A stretch of DNA of 40,394 bases from contig CAZOOZ010000014.1 in the NCBI GenBank assembly GCA_964581565.1, positions 1 to 40,394 on the forward strand. Reading direction: 5' to 3'. The stretch is from UBA1433 sp964581565. GTDB taxonomy: Bacteria > Bacillota > Clostridia > Eubacteriales > UBA1433. Position 1 is the first letter of the stretch. Every line of letters starts with the position of its first letter. Both the position numbers and the translations under genes were made by a program. The notes below the pieces were generated by a model. The model saw only the letters and a program-made list of their open reading frames with translations, was not told where the DNA came from and did no database searches. Shown piece after piece: positions 23,207 through 30,860 of this stretch.

Positions 23207-24196
23207 ATGAAAAAAATAATTCCATTGTTTATCATAGCGGTAGTTTTCTATTTAGCTTTTAATTATTTAGATGGCAGGCTTGGCAGCGGTAATGACGAAG
23301 CCGACAGCACTGTCGGCAGCGAACAAACAATAGATAAAACACAAACGGAAGAAACTGACAGCAATACTCAGAATTCGGACATACTTACTGATGATACCGT
23401 ATATTTTACACATATTGTTTATTATACAGATAGCAACGGTTATCTTGTGCCGGTACTTAGAAAATTGCCGAAAAATCCTTCGCTGGCAAAAACCACACTT
23501 AGTGCGCTTTCAATAAATGAAAATAATAAAGATGAAATCTACTATTTGGGACTTGTACCTACGGTGCCGCAAAATATAACTTTTTCTCTTGCTCTAAAAG
23601 ATGACGGCCTTATCAGAGTGTCCATGAGCGGAGAAGTTATGGATATCAAAAACAAAGAAAAAGAAGAACTGATGTTAAAAAGTATTACTTACACACTCAC
23701 AGAGTTTGATAATATTTCAAAAATACAGTTTTTAGTCGATAATACACAAGCGGGCGTATTGAGTGGCGGGGCTATTGCAAGTGGTTATTTTAAAAGAGAG
23801 GATATCAATACAATAAATACCATAGGCAGCAATAGGATAAGCTTATATTACAGCAATATCTATTATCCGAGTTATTATGTTTTTCCCGTTACTTTATATA
23901 TAGATTCAATACCTGAAGATGTAAAATCATTCTTGAAAGTACTTATAGACAATGCTGGTAATGTACAAACAAATTTTTCTTTAAAAGAAGAAAATATACT
24001 TACGGCAGAAACAGATAATAAAAAAATAAATATAGAATTAGAAAATGTAGGAGGTGACAGCATTACAATCAATTGTATAAGAAAATGTATATTACTTTCA
24101 TTACAGGAAAACTTTGATATAGATAGTGTAAATATCACTATCAACGGTGAAAGTCAAAGTGTGGTGTTGCCTATTGCACCGAACGAATTAAATTAG
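23207..24196 (+). CDS. GerMN-domain protein
   Basis: Extracytoplasmic protein with two GerMN domains, about residues 66-190 and 210-325, each holding the alternating hydrophobic pattern of this module (for example NPSLAKTTLSAL with GLVPTVPQNI, and FLKVLIDNAGNV). GerMN is found in the sporulation and germination lipoprotein GerM and in other surface proteins. An N-terminal hydrophobic segment (4-22) without a lipobox cysteine suggests a membrane anchor and not a lipoprotein. It hints at sporulation, but the family also occurs in non-sporing bacteria. It is followed after 21 bases by rph, a frequent partner of gerM. Confidence 0.88.
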   Translation: MKKIIPLFIIAVVFYLAFNYLDGRLGSGNDEADSTVGSEQTIDKTQTEETDSNTQNSDILTDDTVYFTHIVYYTDSNGYLVPVLRKLPKNPSLAKTTLSALSINENNKDEIYYLGLVPTVPQNITFSLALKDDGLIRVSMSGEVMDIKNKEKEELMLKSITYTLTEFDNISKIQFLVDNTQAGVLSGGAIASGYFKREDINTINTIGSNRISLYYSNIYYPSYYVFPVTLYIDSIPEDVKSFLKVLIDNAGNVQTNFSLKEENILTAETDNKKINIELENVGGDSITINCIRKCILLSLQENFDIDSVNITINGESQSVVLPIAPNELN

Positions 24197-24217
24197 CAAA
24201 AATGGAAGGGGACAAAA

Positions 24218-24943
24218 ATGTCAAGACAGGATAACAGAGATAATTACGAAATAAGGAAAATTGAGATAACGAGAAATTATACAAAGTATGCACAGGGTTC
24301 TGTGCTAATTTCGTTTGGAGATACAAAAATACTGTGTACCGCATTTGTGGAAGATAAAGTACCTCCTTTTATGAGAGGGACAGGCCTTGGCTGGGTGAGT
24401 GCCGAGTATGCTATGCTACCATCGTCAGTAATGGTACGCAAACAACGAGATATTAATAAGGGGCGCCTAGACGGCAGGAGTGCCGAAATACAGCGTCTTA
24501 TCGGCAGATCACTACGAAGTATTGTCGATATGAAAAAATTAGGCGAGAGGACAATCTGGATAGACTGTGATGTGCTCCAAGCCGATGGCGGCACGAGAAC
24601 ATGCGCTGTTACAGGCTCTTATATAGCGTTAAAAGATTGTGTTGATTATTTATTAAATAATGACATTATCAAAGAAAATCCTATAAAGTGTGCAGTGGCA
24701 GCTATAAGCTTAGGAATTGTAAGAGATGAGATATTAGTAGATCTATCTTATGACGAAGACAGTATTGCTCAGGCAGATATGAATGTGGTTATGACACAAG
24801 AAGGAGAATTTACAGAATTGCAGACAACCGGCGAGCGCCGGCCGATCAGCTATGAAGAATTGATTTGTATGCTTGATGCGGCAAAATTTGGCATAGAGCA
24901 AATATTTGAAGTGTTAAAGAATGATCATTATCAATTAAAATAG
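24218..24943 (+). CDS. rph: Ribonuclease PH
   Basis: Phosphate-dependent 3'-5' exoribonuclease that trims tRNA precursors. The 241-residue length is complete. Family segments are EITRNYTKYAQGSVLISFGDTKILCTA, the GWVSAEYAMLPSS phosphate and RNA contact, RLDGRSAEIQRLIGRSLRS (arginine-rich RNA-binding track), IDCDVLQADGGTRT and the C-terminal MNVVMTQEGEFTELQTTGE. The gerM-rph-rdgB-yfcE order is widely conserved in clostridia. Confidence 0.96.
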   Translation: MSRQDNRDNYEIRKIEITRNYTKYAQGSVLISFGDTKILCTAFVEDKVPPFMRGTGLGWVSAEYAMLPSSVMVRKQRDINKGRLDGRSAEIQRLIGRSLRSIVDMKKLGERTIWIDCDVLQADGGTRTCAVTGSYIALKDCVDYLLNNDIIKENPIKCAVAAISLGIVRDEILVDLSYDEDSIAQADMNVVMTQEGEFTELQTTGERRPISYEELICMLDAAKFGIEQIFEVLKNDHYQLK

Positions 24944-24951
24944 GGTTTAAA

Positions 24952-25536
24952 ATGGATATAGTATTTGCGAGCAACAATAAACATAAATTGATCGAAGTAA
25001 AAAATATACTTTGTCAACATAATATTTTATCATTAGAACAAATAGGGTTTAATGCAAAAATAGAAGAAACAGGAAGCACAATCGAAGAAAATGCCCTCAT
25101 AAAGGCAAGAGCAATTAGAGCACATACAGATAAAATAATTATTGCCGATGACACAGGACTATTTGTAGATGCACTCAATGGCGCACCCGGTGTTTACTCG
25201 GCAAGATATGCAGGACTGAGAGCAACATTTGAAGATAATAATAAAAAGCTTTTAGAAGCTTTAGAAGGTCAAAAAAACAGACAAGCTGTTTTTAAATGTG
25301 CGGTTGCTTTGAATATGGCCGATGGATATGAAGGAATATTTATGGGAGCGACAAAAGGAAGTATTGCTACAAAAATCAGCGGGGATCAGGGCTTTGGATA
25401 TGATCCTGTATTTATCGTAGATAAACTTCATAAAACTTATGCACAAATGAGTCTTGAAGATAAAGCTTCACTTAGTCATCGGGCAAAAGCGCTGTTTAAG
25501 CTGGCACAATTTTTAGATTCTTTAAAGCAGGTATAA
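24952..25536 (+). CDS. rdgB: XTP/dITP pyrophosphatase (RdgB/HAM1)
   Basis: House-cleaning enzyme that hydrolyses non-canonical purine triphosphates such as dITP and XTP to monophosphates. Typical motifs are FASNNKHKLIEVKNIL (8-9 residues into the protein, the SNN nucleotide site), EETGSTIEENALIKARA, ADDTGLFVDALNGAPGVYSARYAG and GFGYDPVF with the closing SHRAKALFKL. The 194-residue length is normal. It is joined to the next gene by a 3-base spacer. Confidence 0.96.
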   Translation: MDIVFASNNKHKLIEVKNILCQHNILSLEQIGFNAKIEETGSTIEENALIKARAIRAHTDKIIIADDTGLFVDALNGAPGVYSARYAGLRATFEDNNKKLLEALEGQKNRQAVFKCAVALNMADGYEGIFMGATKGSIATKISGDQGFGYDPVFIVDKLHKTYAQMSLEDKASLSHRAKALFKLAQFLDSLKQV

Positions 25537-25539
25537 TAA

Positions 25540-26019
25540 ATGAAAATTTGTGTATTGAGTGACAGCCATGGTGATTATGCAACATTGAATTACTTATTTC
25601 AACAGCTAAAAAATATAGACAAAATAATGTTTTTAGGTGATGGAATCAGGGAAATGAAAGACATTGCTTCCAAATTTCATATTCCTGCTGTTATGGTGAA
25701 AGGAAACAATGATTTAGGTATGCTGAAACCTTTTGAAAGAGTGGAAGAAATAGAGGGCTACCGCCTCTTGCTGACACATGGACATAATTATATGGTCTAT
25801 TCAGTAAAACATTTGCTTTTACAAAGAGCAAAAGAACTTGCATGCAGCATCGTTTTGTTTGGGCATACACATATCCCGTATCATGAAGAACTTGAAGGAA
25901 TCACGCTGTTTAATCCCGGATCTATTCGATATCCGAGAGGAGGCAGAAAAAAGGGTTATGCTATTTTAACAATAAAAAGAAACGAAATCCATTTTGAACA
26001 AATGTATATAAATGAGTAA
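25540..26019 (+). CDS. MJ0936-type metallophosphoesterase (YfcE family)
   Basis: Small calcineurin-like phosphoesterase of the YfcE/MJ0936 group. The five metal-binding motifs are present: DSHGD (8-12), GDGIREMKD, KGNND, THGHN and GHTHIPY, with NPGSIRYPRGG near the end. The 159-residue length fits. The physiological substrate is unknown; relatives cleave phosphodiesters in vitro. Co-transcribed with rdgB. Confidence 0.92.
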   Translation: MKICVLSDSHGDYATLNYLFQQLKNIDKIMFLGDGIREMKDIASKFHIPAVMVKGNNDLGMLKPFERVEEIEGYRLLLTHGHNYMVYSVKHLLLQRAKELACSIVLFGHTHIPYHEELEGITLFNPGSIRYPRGGRKKGYAILTIKRNEIHFEQMYINE

Positions 26020-26061
26020 ATAATCAATACTTTTTAACATGAATAAAATACTATTAAGATA

Positions 26062-26090
26062 TTGACATAACGATAACTTTAGTATAAAAT
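26062..26090 (+). promoter_or_regulatory. Promoter of the tRNA cluster
   Basis: Perfect TTGACA (26062-26067) and TAAAAT (26085-26090) with a 17-base spacer, 20 bases before the tRNA-Gly gene. Confidence 0.7.
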
Positions 26091-26109
26091 AGCTATCGCA
26101 CTAAAAAAT

Positions 26110-26183
26110 GCGGGTGTAGCTCAGTGGCAGAGCCCTGGCCTTCCAAGCCAGTCGCGAGGGTTCGATCCCCTTCACCCGCTCCA
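26110..26183 (+). tRNA. tRNA-Gly (anticodon TCC)
   Basis: Complete cloverleaf with encoded CCA; the anticodon loop CTTCCAA between CTGGC and GCCAG gives TCC. D- and T-loops (AGCTCAGTGGCAGAGC, GTTCGATCC) are normal. Confidence 0.95.
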
Positions 26184-26186
26184 GTT

Positions 26187-26263
26187 GCGCCTGTAGCTCA
26201 GCAGGATAGAGCAACGGCCTTCTAAGCCGTGTGTCCGGGGTTCGAATCCCTGCAGGCGCGCCA
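26187..26263 (+). tRNA. tRNA-Arg (anticodon TCT)
   Basis: Encoded CCA, acceptor GCGCCTG paired with CAGGCGC, anticodon loop CTTCTAA between ACGGC and GCCGT. Confidence 0.95.
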
Positions 26264-26283
26264 TTTTATTCGCGTGTGGTTAT

Positions 26284-26361
<78 letters not shown>

Positions 26362-26370
26362 TTGATATGC

Positions 26371-26446
26371 AGGGGCATGGCCAAGTCGGTAAGGCAACGG
26401 ACTTTGACTCCGTAATGCGTAGGTTCGAGTCCTGCTGCCCCTGCCA
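26371..26446 (+). tRNA. tRNA-Gln (anticodon TTG)
   Basis: Acceptor AGGGGCA pairs with TGCCCCT, discriminator G, encoded CCA. Anticodon loop CTTTGAC inside ACGGA/TCCGT gives TTG. Confidence 0.93.
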
Positions 26447-26488
26447 TTTTAATAAATGATTAGCTGATAAAATCGGCCCTCAATACGC

Positions 26489-26563
26489 AGGGGCATCACC
26501 AAGCGGTAAGGTAACGGACTCTGACTCCGTCATTCGTAGGTTCGAATCCTACTGCCCCCGCCA
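26489..26563 (+). tRNA. tRNA-Gln (anticodon CTG)
   Basis: Paralogue of the preceding gene; anticodon loop CTCTGAC gives CTG. The acceptor's first pair is an A-C mismatch (AGGGGCA with TGCCCCC), as discussed in the findings. CCA is encoded. Confidence 0.92.
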
Positions 26564-26581
26564 TTTATTACTAAAAAAATG

Positions 26582-26610
26582 TTGACAATTATCAGAAAAC
26601 AATATAATAT
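26582..26610 (+). promoter_or_regulatory. Internal promoter before tRNA-Lys
   Basis: Perfect TTGACA (26582-26587) with TATAAT at 26603-26608 (15-base spacer) or TAATAT at 26605-26610 (17-base spacer). Confidence 0.55.
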
Positions 26611-26642
26611 ATAAAAGCTGTTAAAAATTCAGCATGAGGTGT

Positions 26643-26718
26643 GATCCATTAGCTCAGTCGGTAGAGCACCTGACTTTTAATCAGGGTGTCCCGCGTTCGA
26701 GTCGCGGATGGATCACCA
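26643..26718 (+). tRNA. tRNA-Lys (anticodon TTT)
   Basis: Acceptor GATCCAT pairs with ATGGATC, discriminator A, encoded CCA. Anticodon loop CTTTTAA between CCTGA and TCAGG gives TTT. Confidence 0.95.
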
Positions 26719-26748
26719 TTTTTTATTAATGAACAAAAAATGCTTTTT

Positions 26749-26770
26749 AAGACCATATGGTCTTTTTTTA
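26749..26770 (+). terminator. Terminator of the tRNA cluster
   Basis: Self-complementary AAGACCATATGGTCTT (26749-26764) followed by seven Ts. Confidence 0.85.
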
Positions 26771-26797
26771 TTTACTCAATAAAAATTAAAAAAAAAC

Positions 26798-26828
26798 TTG
26801 ACTTAGAGTTAACTCTAAGTGATAAATT
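26798..26828 (+). promoter_or_regulatory. MerR-type promoter/operator of the aldo/keto reductase operon
   Basis: A perfect 20-base palindrome ACTTAGAGTTAACTCTAAGT (26801-26820) lies between -35 TTGACT (26798-26803) and candidate -10 boxes at 17 (GATAAA, 26821) or 19 bases (TAAATT, 26823). Activation from an over-long 19-bp spacer is the hallmark of MerR-family control, and a MerR regulator is encoded downstream in the same operon. Confidence 0.75.
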
Positions 26829-26929
26829 ATTATTAATGAAAAGTACAATTATCATTATGTAAAGAAAAAAATTAAAAAATAGAGAACATTATTTAGAAGG
26901 TGTATATAGATAAAGGAGGAAAAATCAAA

Positions 26930-28051
26930 ATGGAAACTAAAAAATTAGGATTTGGATTTATGCGTCTCCCACTTAAAGATCAAAATAATCCGAAAAGTAT
27001 TGATATGGATATATTGAATCAAATGGTAGATGCTTTTTTAGACAAAGGGTTCACTTATTTTGATACGGCTTATATGTACCATGCATACAAAAGTGAAATC
27101 GCTTTGAGGGAAGCACTTATAAAACGCCACAAGCGAGACAGCTTTACTGTAGCGACAAAACTACCCACGGTATTTTTGAAAACAAAAGAAGATCAGGAAA
27201 GAATTTTTGCTGAGCAGTTAGAAAAATGCGGTGTGGATTATTTCGATTATTATCTTATTCACAATTTAGGTGCACATCATTATGAAATAGCGCAGAGGCT
27301 CGATAGTTTTGCATTTGTTGCACAAAAGAAAAAAGAAGGAAAAATAAAGCATATGGGGTTTTCTTATCATGATAATGCAGAACTGCTGGATAAAATTTTA
27401 ACTGAACATCCTGAAACCGAATTTGTGCAAATACAGCTCAATTATCTGGATTGGGAGAATCCAAGTATCCAATCCCAAAAATGCTATGAGGTAGTCAGAA
27501 AGCATAAAAAACAGGTAGTAGTTATGGAGCCTGTAAAAGGAGGCACATTGGCTAAAGTACCAAAGGAAGCTGAAAAACTATTTAAAGACTATCATCCGAA
27601 TATGTCAGTTCCTTCCTGGGCTATTCGTTTTGCAGCAAGTCATGAATCGGTTATGATGGTGCTCAGCGGCATGTCGGATCTGTGGCAATTGCTGGACAAT
27701 ACAACGTATATGAAAGATTTTAAACCCTTGGTTAAAGAAGAATATGATATTATAAACAAAGCCGTAAAAATTATTAACGAGTCAATTGCGGTTCCCTGCA
27801 CAGGTTGTGAATATTGTGTAGAAAAATGTCCTAAAAACATAAATATTCCTAAGTATTTTGCATTATATAACAATGTAAAGCAATCTTTGAATAAAGGTTT
27901 TGCTATTCAGAATGTATATTACAATAATTATATTAAAACACATGGAAAAGCATCCGAATGTATCGAATGTAGGCAGTGTGAAGCGAACTGTCCTCAGCAT
28001 ATTGAGATCACAAAGCATTTAAAAGATGTGGCAAGAGTCTTTGAACAATAA
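26930..28051 (+). CDS. Aldo/keto reductase with C-terminal ferredoxin-type Fe-S domain
   Basis: NAD(P)H-type oxidoreductase barrel fused to a short ferredoxin domain. The N-terminal TIM barrel shows LGFGFMRLP, FDTAYMYHAYKSE (with catalytic Asp and Tyr), ATKLPT (Lys) and the LIHNLG loop (His). The C-terminus has two CxxCxxCxxxCP sites, C290-C293-C296-C300 and C344-C347-C350-C354, for two [4Fe-4S] clusters. An alternative GTG at 26900 is upstream; ATG 26930 is favoured by AAAGGAGG 10 bases before it, giving 373 residues. It is followed by the MerR gene. Substrate unknown; MerR regulation suggests response to a reactive carbonyl or similar signal. Confidence 0.92.
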   Translation: METKKLGFGFMRLPLKDQNNPKSIDMDILNQMVDAFLDKGFTYFDTAYMYHAYKSEIALREALIKRHKRDSFTVATKLPTVFLKTKEDQERIFAEQLEKCGVDYFDYYLIHNLGAHHYEIAQRLDSFAFVAQKKKEGKIKHMGFSYHDNAELLDKILTEHPETEFVQIQLNYLDWENPSIQSQKCYEVVRKHKKQVVVMEPVKGGTLAKVPKEAEKLFKDYHPNMSVPSWAIRFAASHESVMMVLSGMSDLWQLLDNTTYMKDFKPLVKEEYDIINKAVKIINESIAVPCTGCEYCVEKCPKNINIPKYFALYNNVKQSLNKGFAIQNVYYNNYIKTHGKASECIECRQCEANCPQHIEITKHLKDVARVFEQ

Positions 28052-28077
28052 CTATAAAAATCATGAGGTGAAAATAT

Positions 28078-28467
28078 ATGACCATTTCAGAAGTGAGCCG
28101 AAAATTTGATATCACGCAGGATACACTTCGCTATTATGAGCGTGTAGGGCTTATTCCAATAATCAAACGTAACAAAAATGGAATAAGAAGTTATACGCAG
28201 GATGACTGTAACTGGATTGAATTTATAAAATGCATGAGAAATTCTGGGCTTTCGATTGATGTATTGCTTGAGTATGTCATGCTTTTCAATCAAGGGGATG
28301 AAACGATAGAGATGAGAAAAGAGCTTTTAATAGAACAGCGCAAATTATTGATAGAAAAAATGGAAGAAATGAAGGAAACAATTGAGCGCTTAAACTACAA
28401 AATAGAAAGCTATGAAAAATGTGTGGTAAAAAAAGAAAAACGGCTGAAAAGATCAGAAGGCCAATAG
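28078..28467 (+). CDS. MerR-family transcriptional regulator
   Basis: A 129-residue regulator with a MerR winged helix at the N-terminus (TISEVSRKFDITQDTLRYYERVGLIP) followed by GIRSYTQDDCNWIEFIKCMRNSGLS and a long dimerisation coiled coil (about 75-125) with no metal-binding cysteine pattern. Cys115 is near the C-terminus. It resembles the aldehyde/redox-responsive AdhR-type group more than metal sensors. It lies 26 bases behind the aldo/keto reductase gene and probably binds the palindrome in that operon's promoter. Autoregulation is inferred. Confidence 0.92.
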   Translation: MTISEVSRKFDITQDTLRYYERVGLIPIIKRNKNGIRSYTQDDCNWIEFIKCMRNSGLSIDVLLEYVMLFNQGDETIEMRKELLIEQRKLLIEKMEEMKETIERLNYKIESYEKCVVKKEKRLKRSEGQ

Positions 28468-28485
28468 TAAGCGTTTATGTTATTG

Positions 28486-28514
28486 AAGTGCAGGGGATGC
28501 CCCTGCACTTTTTA
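28486..28514 (+). terminator. Terminator of the reductase-merR operon
   Basis: AAGTGCAGGGG (28486-28496) and CCCCTGCACTT (28500-28510) form a perfect 11-bp stem with loop ATG and trailing Ts. Confidence 0.92.
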
Positions 28515-28522
28515 TATAATCG

Positions 28523-29686
28523 TTAAATAACAGGACCGAGTGTGTGAATATCGATGGAATTATAGTACTGCAATGCTTCATTTTTTGTCATTTCTCCGTT
28601 AAGAACACGTATCGTCATGGCAAAAACCTCTTCACCGACTTCTTCAATCGATTTTTGCCCAGTAATAATCGTTCCGGCATTTATATCCATATCGTGTTGC
28701 ATACGTTCAAAGGTTAAGGGATTGCCACAGATTTTAATAACCGGCATACTTGGGAATCCTTGCGGGGCTCCACGGCCTGTTGAAAAAAGCATAAATTGGG
28801 CTCCCGTACATGCCATGCCGGTCAGTATTTCAGGCTCGCGCCCGGGGGTATCTTTGATCCATAATCCTTTTTGATTTGTCACTTTTTCAGTATAATCCAA
28901 CACACCTTCGATAGGTCTGCTTCCTGATTTCGCAATAGCGCCAAGCGATTTTTCTTCTATGCTTGAAAGTCCGCCGAGAATGTTGCCGGGTGTTGGCTGA
29001 CCGCTACGCATATCGCATCCGAGTGATCGTGCTCTGTCTTCCATTTGGCTTACAATTTCAAAGATTTGTTTAGCGACATCCTCGGTTATTGCCCTGCGGG
29101 CAAGGATGTGTTCCGCGCCTATAAATTCAGTGGTTTCGCCGAAGATAACGGTAGCGCCGAGATCTACAAATTTATCGGAAACATAACCGATCACACAATT
29201 GGAAGCCATACCGCTCGTTGCGTCCGATGCTCCGCATTTGATAGACATGACAACATTTGAAATGTCGGTTTCCTCGCGTTGCATGGACGATATTTTTAAA
29301 ATCAGAGCTTGTGCAGCATCGATACCGGCTTGTATTGCTTTGCTGGTCCCGCCCAATTTCTGGATGCCAATCATTGCTGTCGGTTTACCCGTTGAGGCAA
29401 TTTCTTCAGCCACGCGCACATAATCAGTACCTTCGCAGCCTAAACTAACTATAAGTGCAGCACCTACATTAGGGCTTGATCCAAGCGAAATGAGTGTATT
29501 GGTAACACGTTTCAAATCGGGTGGAAGCTGGCAGCAACCCTGATGATGGAAGTATCCGACAGTGCCTTGCACTTGGCGCACGATTGCTTGTGCCACGTCA
29601 TTGGCACATACAACACTGGGGATGACCGCAACTAAATTGCGCGAGCCGATTTTTCCGTTTTTTCGTATGTATCCTTTGAATTTCAT
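28523..29686 (-). CDS. UxaA-family dehydratase large subunit
   Basis: Catalytic C-terminal part of the altronate/galactarate dehydratase family, which also includes (R)-sulfolactate sulfo-lyase large subunit. The 387 residues hold the family motifs GSRNLVAVIPSVVCAND, HHQGCCQLPPD, SLGCEGTD, KCGASDATSG and GQPTPGNILGGLSSIEEKSLG. Cysteines in these motifs probably bind an iron cluster. The N-terminal SAF domain is a separate protein (next gene), and the ATG overlaps its end by 4 bases, so the two form one enzyme. Base composition is visibly richer in G+C than most neighbours. Substrate cannot be told from sequence; no sugar-acid transporter is adjacent. Confidence 0.85.
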   Translation of the reverse strand: MKFKGYIRKNGKIGSRNLVAVIPSVVCANDVAQAIVRQVQGTVGYFHHQGCCQLPPDLKRVTNTLISLGSSPNVGAALIVSLGCEGTDYVRVAEEIASTGKPTAMIGIQKLGGTSKAIQAGIDAAQALILKISSMQREETDISNVVMSIKCGASDATSGMASNCVIGYVSDKFVDLGATVIFGETTEFIGAEHILARRAITEDVAKQIFEIVSQMEDRARSLGCDMRSGQPTPGNILGGLSSIEEKSLGAIAKSGSRPIEGVLDYTEKVTNQKGLWIKDTPGREPEILTGMACTGAQFMLFSTGRGAPQGFPSMPVIKICGNPLTFERMQHDMDINAGTIITGQKSIEEVGEEVFAMTIRVLNGEMTKNEALQYYNSIDIHTLGPVI

Positions 29687-29994
29687 GTTCGGCTCCTCTC
29701 CAAGTCGCCGCGTCCGCGCATGCTGTCAAGATTGTGAATATGCACATGTTCGCCCGGTTTTATATCTCGTGTGGCAATGCCGATCTCCTCGCCGTATTTG
29801 TTAATTAAATTGCCTTTAGTGATAACTGTGACTGCAACTTTATGACCGTAAGGGATATCATCCAGCACGATCAATAACTGTTTATTTCCGCTTTTATCAT
29901 GGATTTCAATTTGCGTTCCTTTCACGATCCGTTCAGCGAAAATTGTTGCGACATTATCTTTTTCATGTACTTTTAAGCCTAATTTTAATTCCAT
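29683..29994 (-). CDS. UxaA-family dehydratase small subunit (SAF domain)
   Basis: A 103-residue SAF domain, the N-terminal module of altronate dehydratase, here encoded alone. It shows KVHEKDNVATIFAERIVKGTQ, GHKVAVTVITKGN and IKPGEHVHIHNLDSMRGRG, the usual ending of the small subunit. Its stop overlaps the large subunit start by 4 bases, so translation is coupled. The ribosome site AGAGGAGC is a good match. The combined length of 490 residues equals a full one-piece UxaA, so this is a split and not a broken gene. Confidence 0.85.
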   Translation of the reverse strand: MELKLGLKVHEKDNVATIFAERIVKGTQIEIHDKSGNKQLLIVLDDIPYGHKVAVTVITKGNLINKYGEEIGIATRDIKPGEHVHIHNLDSMRGRGDLERSRT

Positions 29995-30315
29995 TATACT
30001 GCTCCTCTCTTATTTAAAATAAATTGTTATTTTAAAAAATATTATATATGTCAAAAGTTAAAAATAAAACCTTCAATATATATAATTGTTATAATATAAA
30101 TTACGGTTTGTCAGTTTGCTACATTTTAACATGGCATAAGTAGAAAATCAACGTTATGCATTAGTAATCTAAAATAATTAATCAAATATAATAGTTATAT
30201 CTGCACAAACAAATTTTATGTGATTAAATCACTGATTTTGTTAAAAATCATTATTAAAATATAAACATAAAACTAACATAATGTAGCCAGTAAATTAAAT
30301 GAAGGAGAACTTAAA
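29995..30315. other. AT-rich intergenic region with a candidate activator site
   Basis: No gene is visible. It holds the promoter of the dehydratase operon on the minus strand and, at 30220-30265, the promoter region of the next small gene. Confidence 0.55.
30220..30232 (+). promoter_or_regulatory. 13-base palindrome GTGATTAAATCAC
   Basis: Near-perfect palindrome placed upstream of the 70-codon gene. A candidate -10 TAAAAT starts 29 bases after its centre (30255); a TTGTTA/TATAAA pair (30238/30260, 16-base spacer) is an alternative. The same sequence occurs again at 31029. Confidence 0.45.
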
Positions 30316-30528
30316 ATGAAAAAAGAGATGAAATCAATTTTTGATAAGATGAATAGATACAGATGCTGCACAGTGAGTGCAACACAAGGAGATTTGACTA
30401 AAATAGAATGCCCCTATAGAGAAGAAGACGGTAAGGAAAAAGAATTGAAAAAAAATATAAAAAAAGTTATAAAATCTATTGAAACAAACAGATTATGCAG
30501 CATCCATATAGATGAAGATAAAGGATGA
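30316..30528 (+). CDS. Small 70-residue protein of unknown function
   Basis: Short, strongly charged protein (many Lys and Glu) with four cysteines: C18 and C19 (RYRCCTV), C32 and C61. A central segment of alternating charge (EEDGKEKELKKNIKKVIKSIE) is likely helical. Ribosome site AAGGAGA and a terminator right after the stop support it as a real single gene. I do not recognise a family. The palindrome upstream links it with the ferredoxin operon. Confidence 0.75.
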   Translation: MKKEMKSIFDKMNRYRCCTVSATQGDLTKIECPYREEDGKEKELKKNIKKVIKSIETNRLCSIHIDEDKG

Positions 30529-30531
30529 AAT

Positions 30532-30557
30532 AACCGCAATTAATGCGGTTGTTTTTA
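30532..30557 (+). terminator. Terminator of the 70-residue gene
   Basis: AACCGCA (30532-30538) pairs with TGCGGTT (30544-30550), then GTTTTTA. Confidence 0.85.
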
Positions 30558-30595
30558 TTAGATTTGATACCGTTATGTAATCGTATTAAACAATT

Positions 30596-30624
30596 TTGAC
30601 AGAGCATACGGAAAATGTTAAAAT
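30596..30624 (+). promoter_or_regulatory. Promoter of the frameshifted lipoprotein gene
   Basis: TTGACA (30596-30601), 17-base spacer, then TAAAAT (30619-30624) with TGT before it. It is intact although the gene behind it is not. Confidence 0.7.
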
Positions 30625-30669
30625 AAATTAAAAGAAGAGTCATTGTATTAAATCATAAAGGAGAATAAG

Positions 30670-30859
30670 ATGATAAAAAATAAAATTGTTGCTTTTATTG
30701 ATTATTTTAATAATCGCAATAATAACAATGGGGTGCAGTGCAACAACTGCAAATGTAGATAATGCTGTAATGACTACTCTCAACCAGATCAAACGGTCGA
30801 ATTCACAGTCTCAGATTAAAGAATTCGTGCTAATAAGACAAAAATATAAATTTGAATAG
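30670..30859 (+). pseudogene. Frameshifted small lipoprotein (remnant or slippage-controlled)
   Basis: From ATG 30670, behind AAAGGAG, the frame runs into a stop after 30 codons. Removing one A from the A6 run at 30675-30680 joins the start to a frame with a classical lipoprotein signal: basic start, a Leu/Ile-rich stretch, ITMGCS lipobox (Cys codon at 30734-30736), then polar residues ending KYKFE at a TAG at 30857. Total after correction is 62 residues. It is shorter than usual clostridial lipoproteins of this look, so it may be a decaying gene. Confidence 0.6.
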
Positions 30860-30860
30860 A

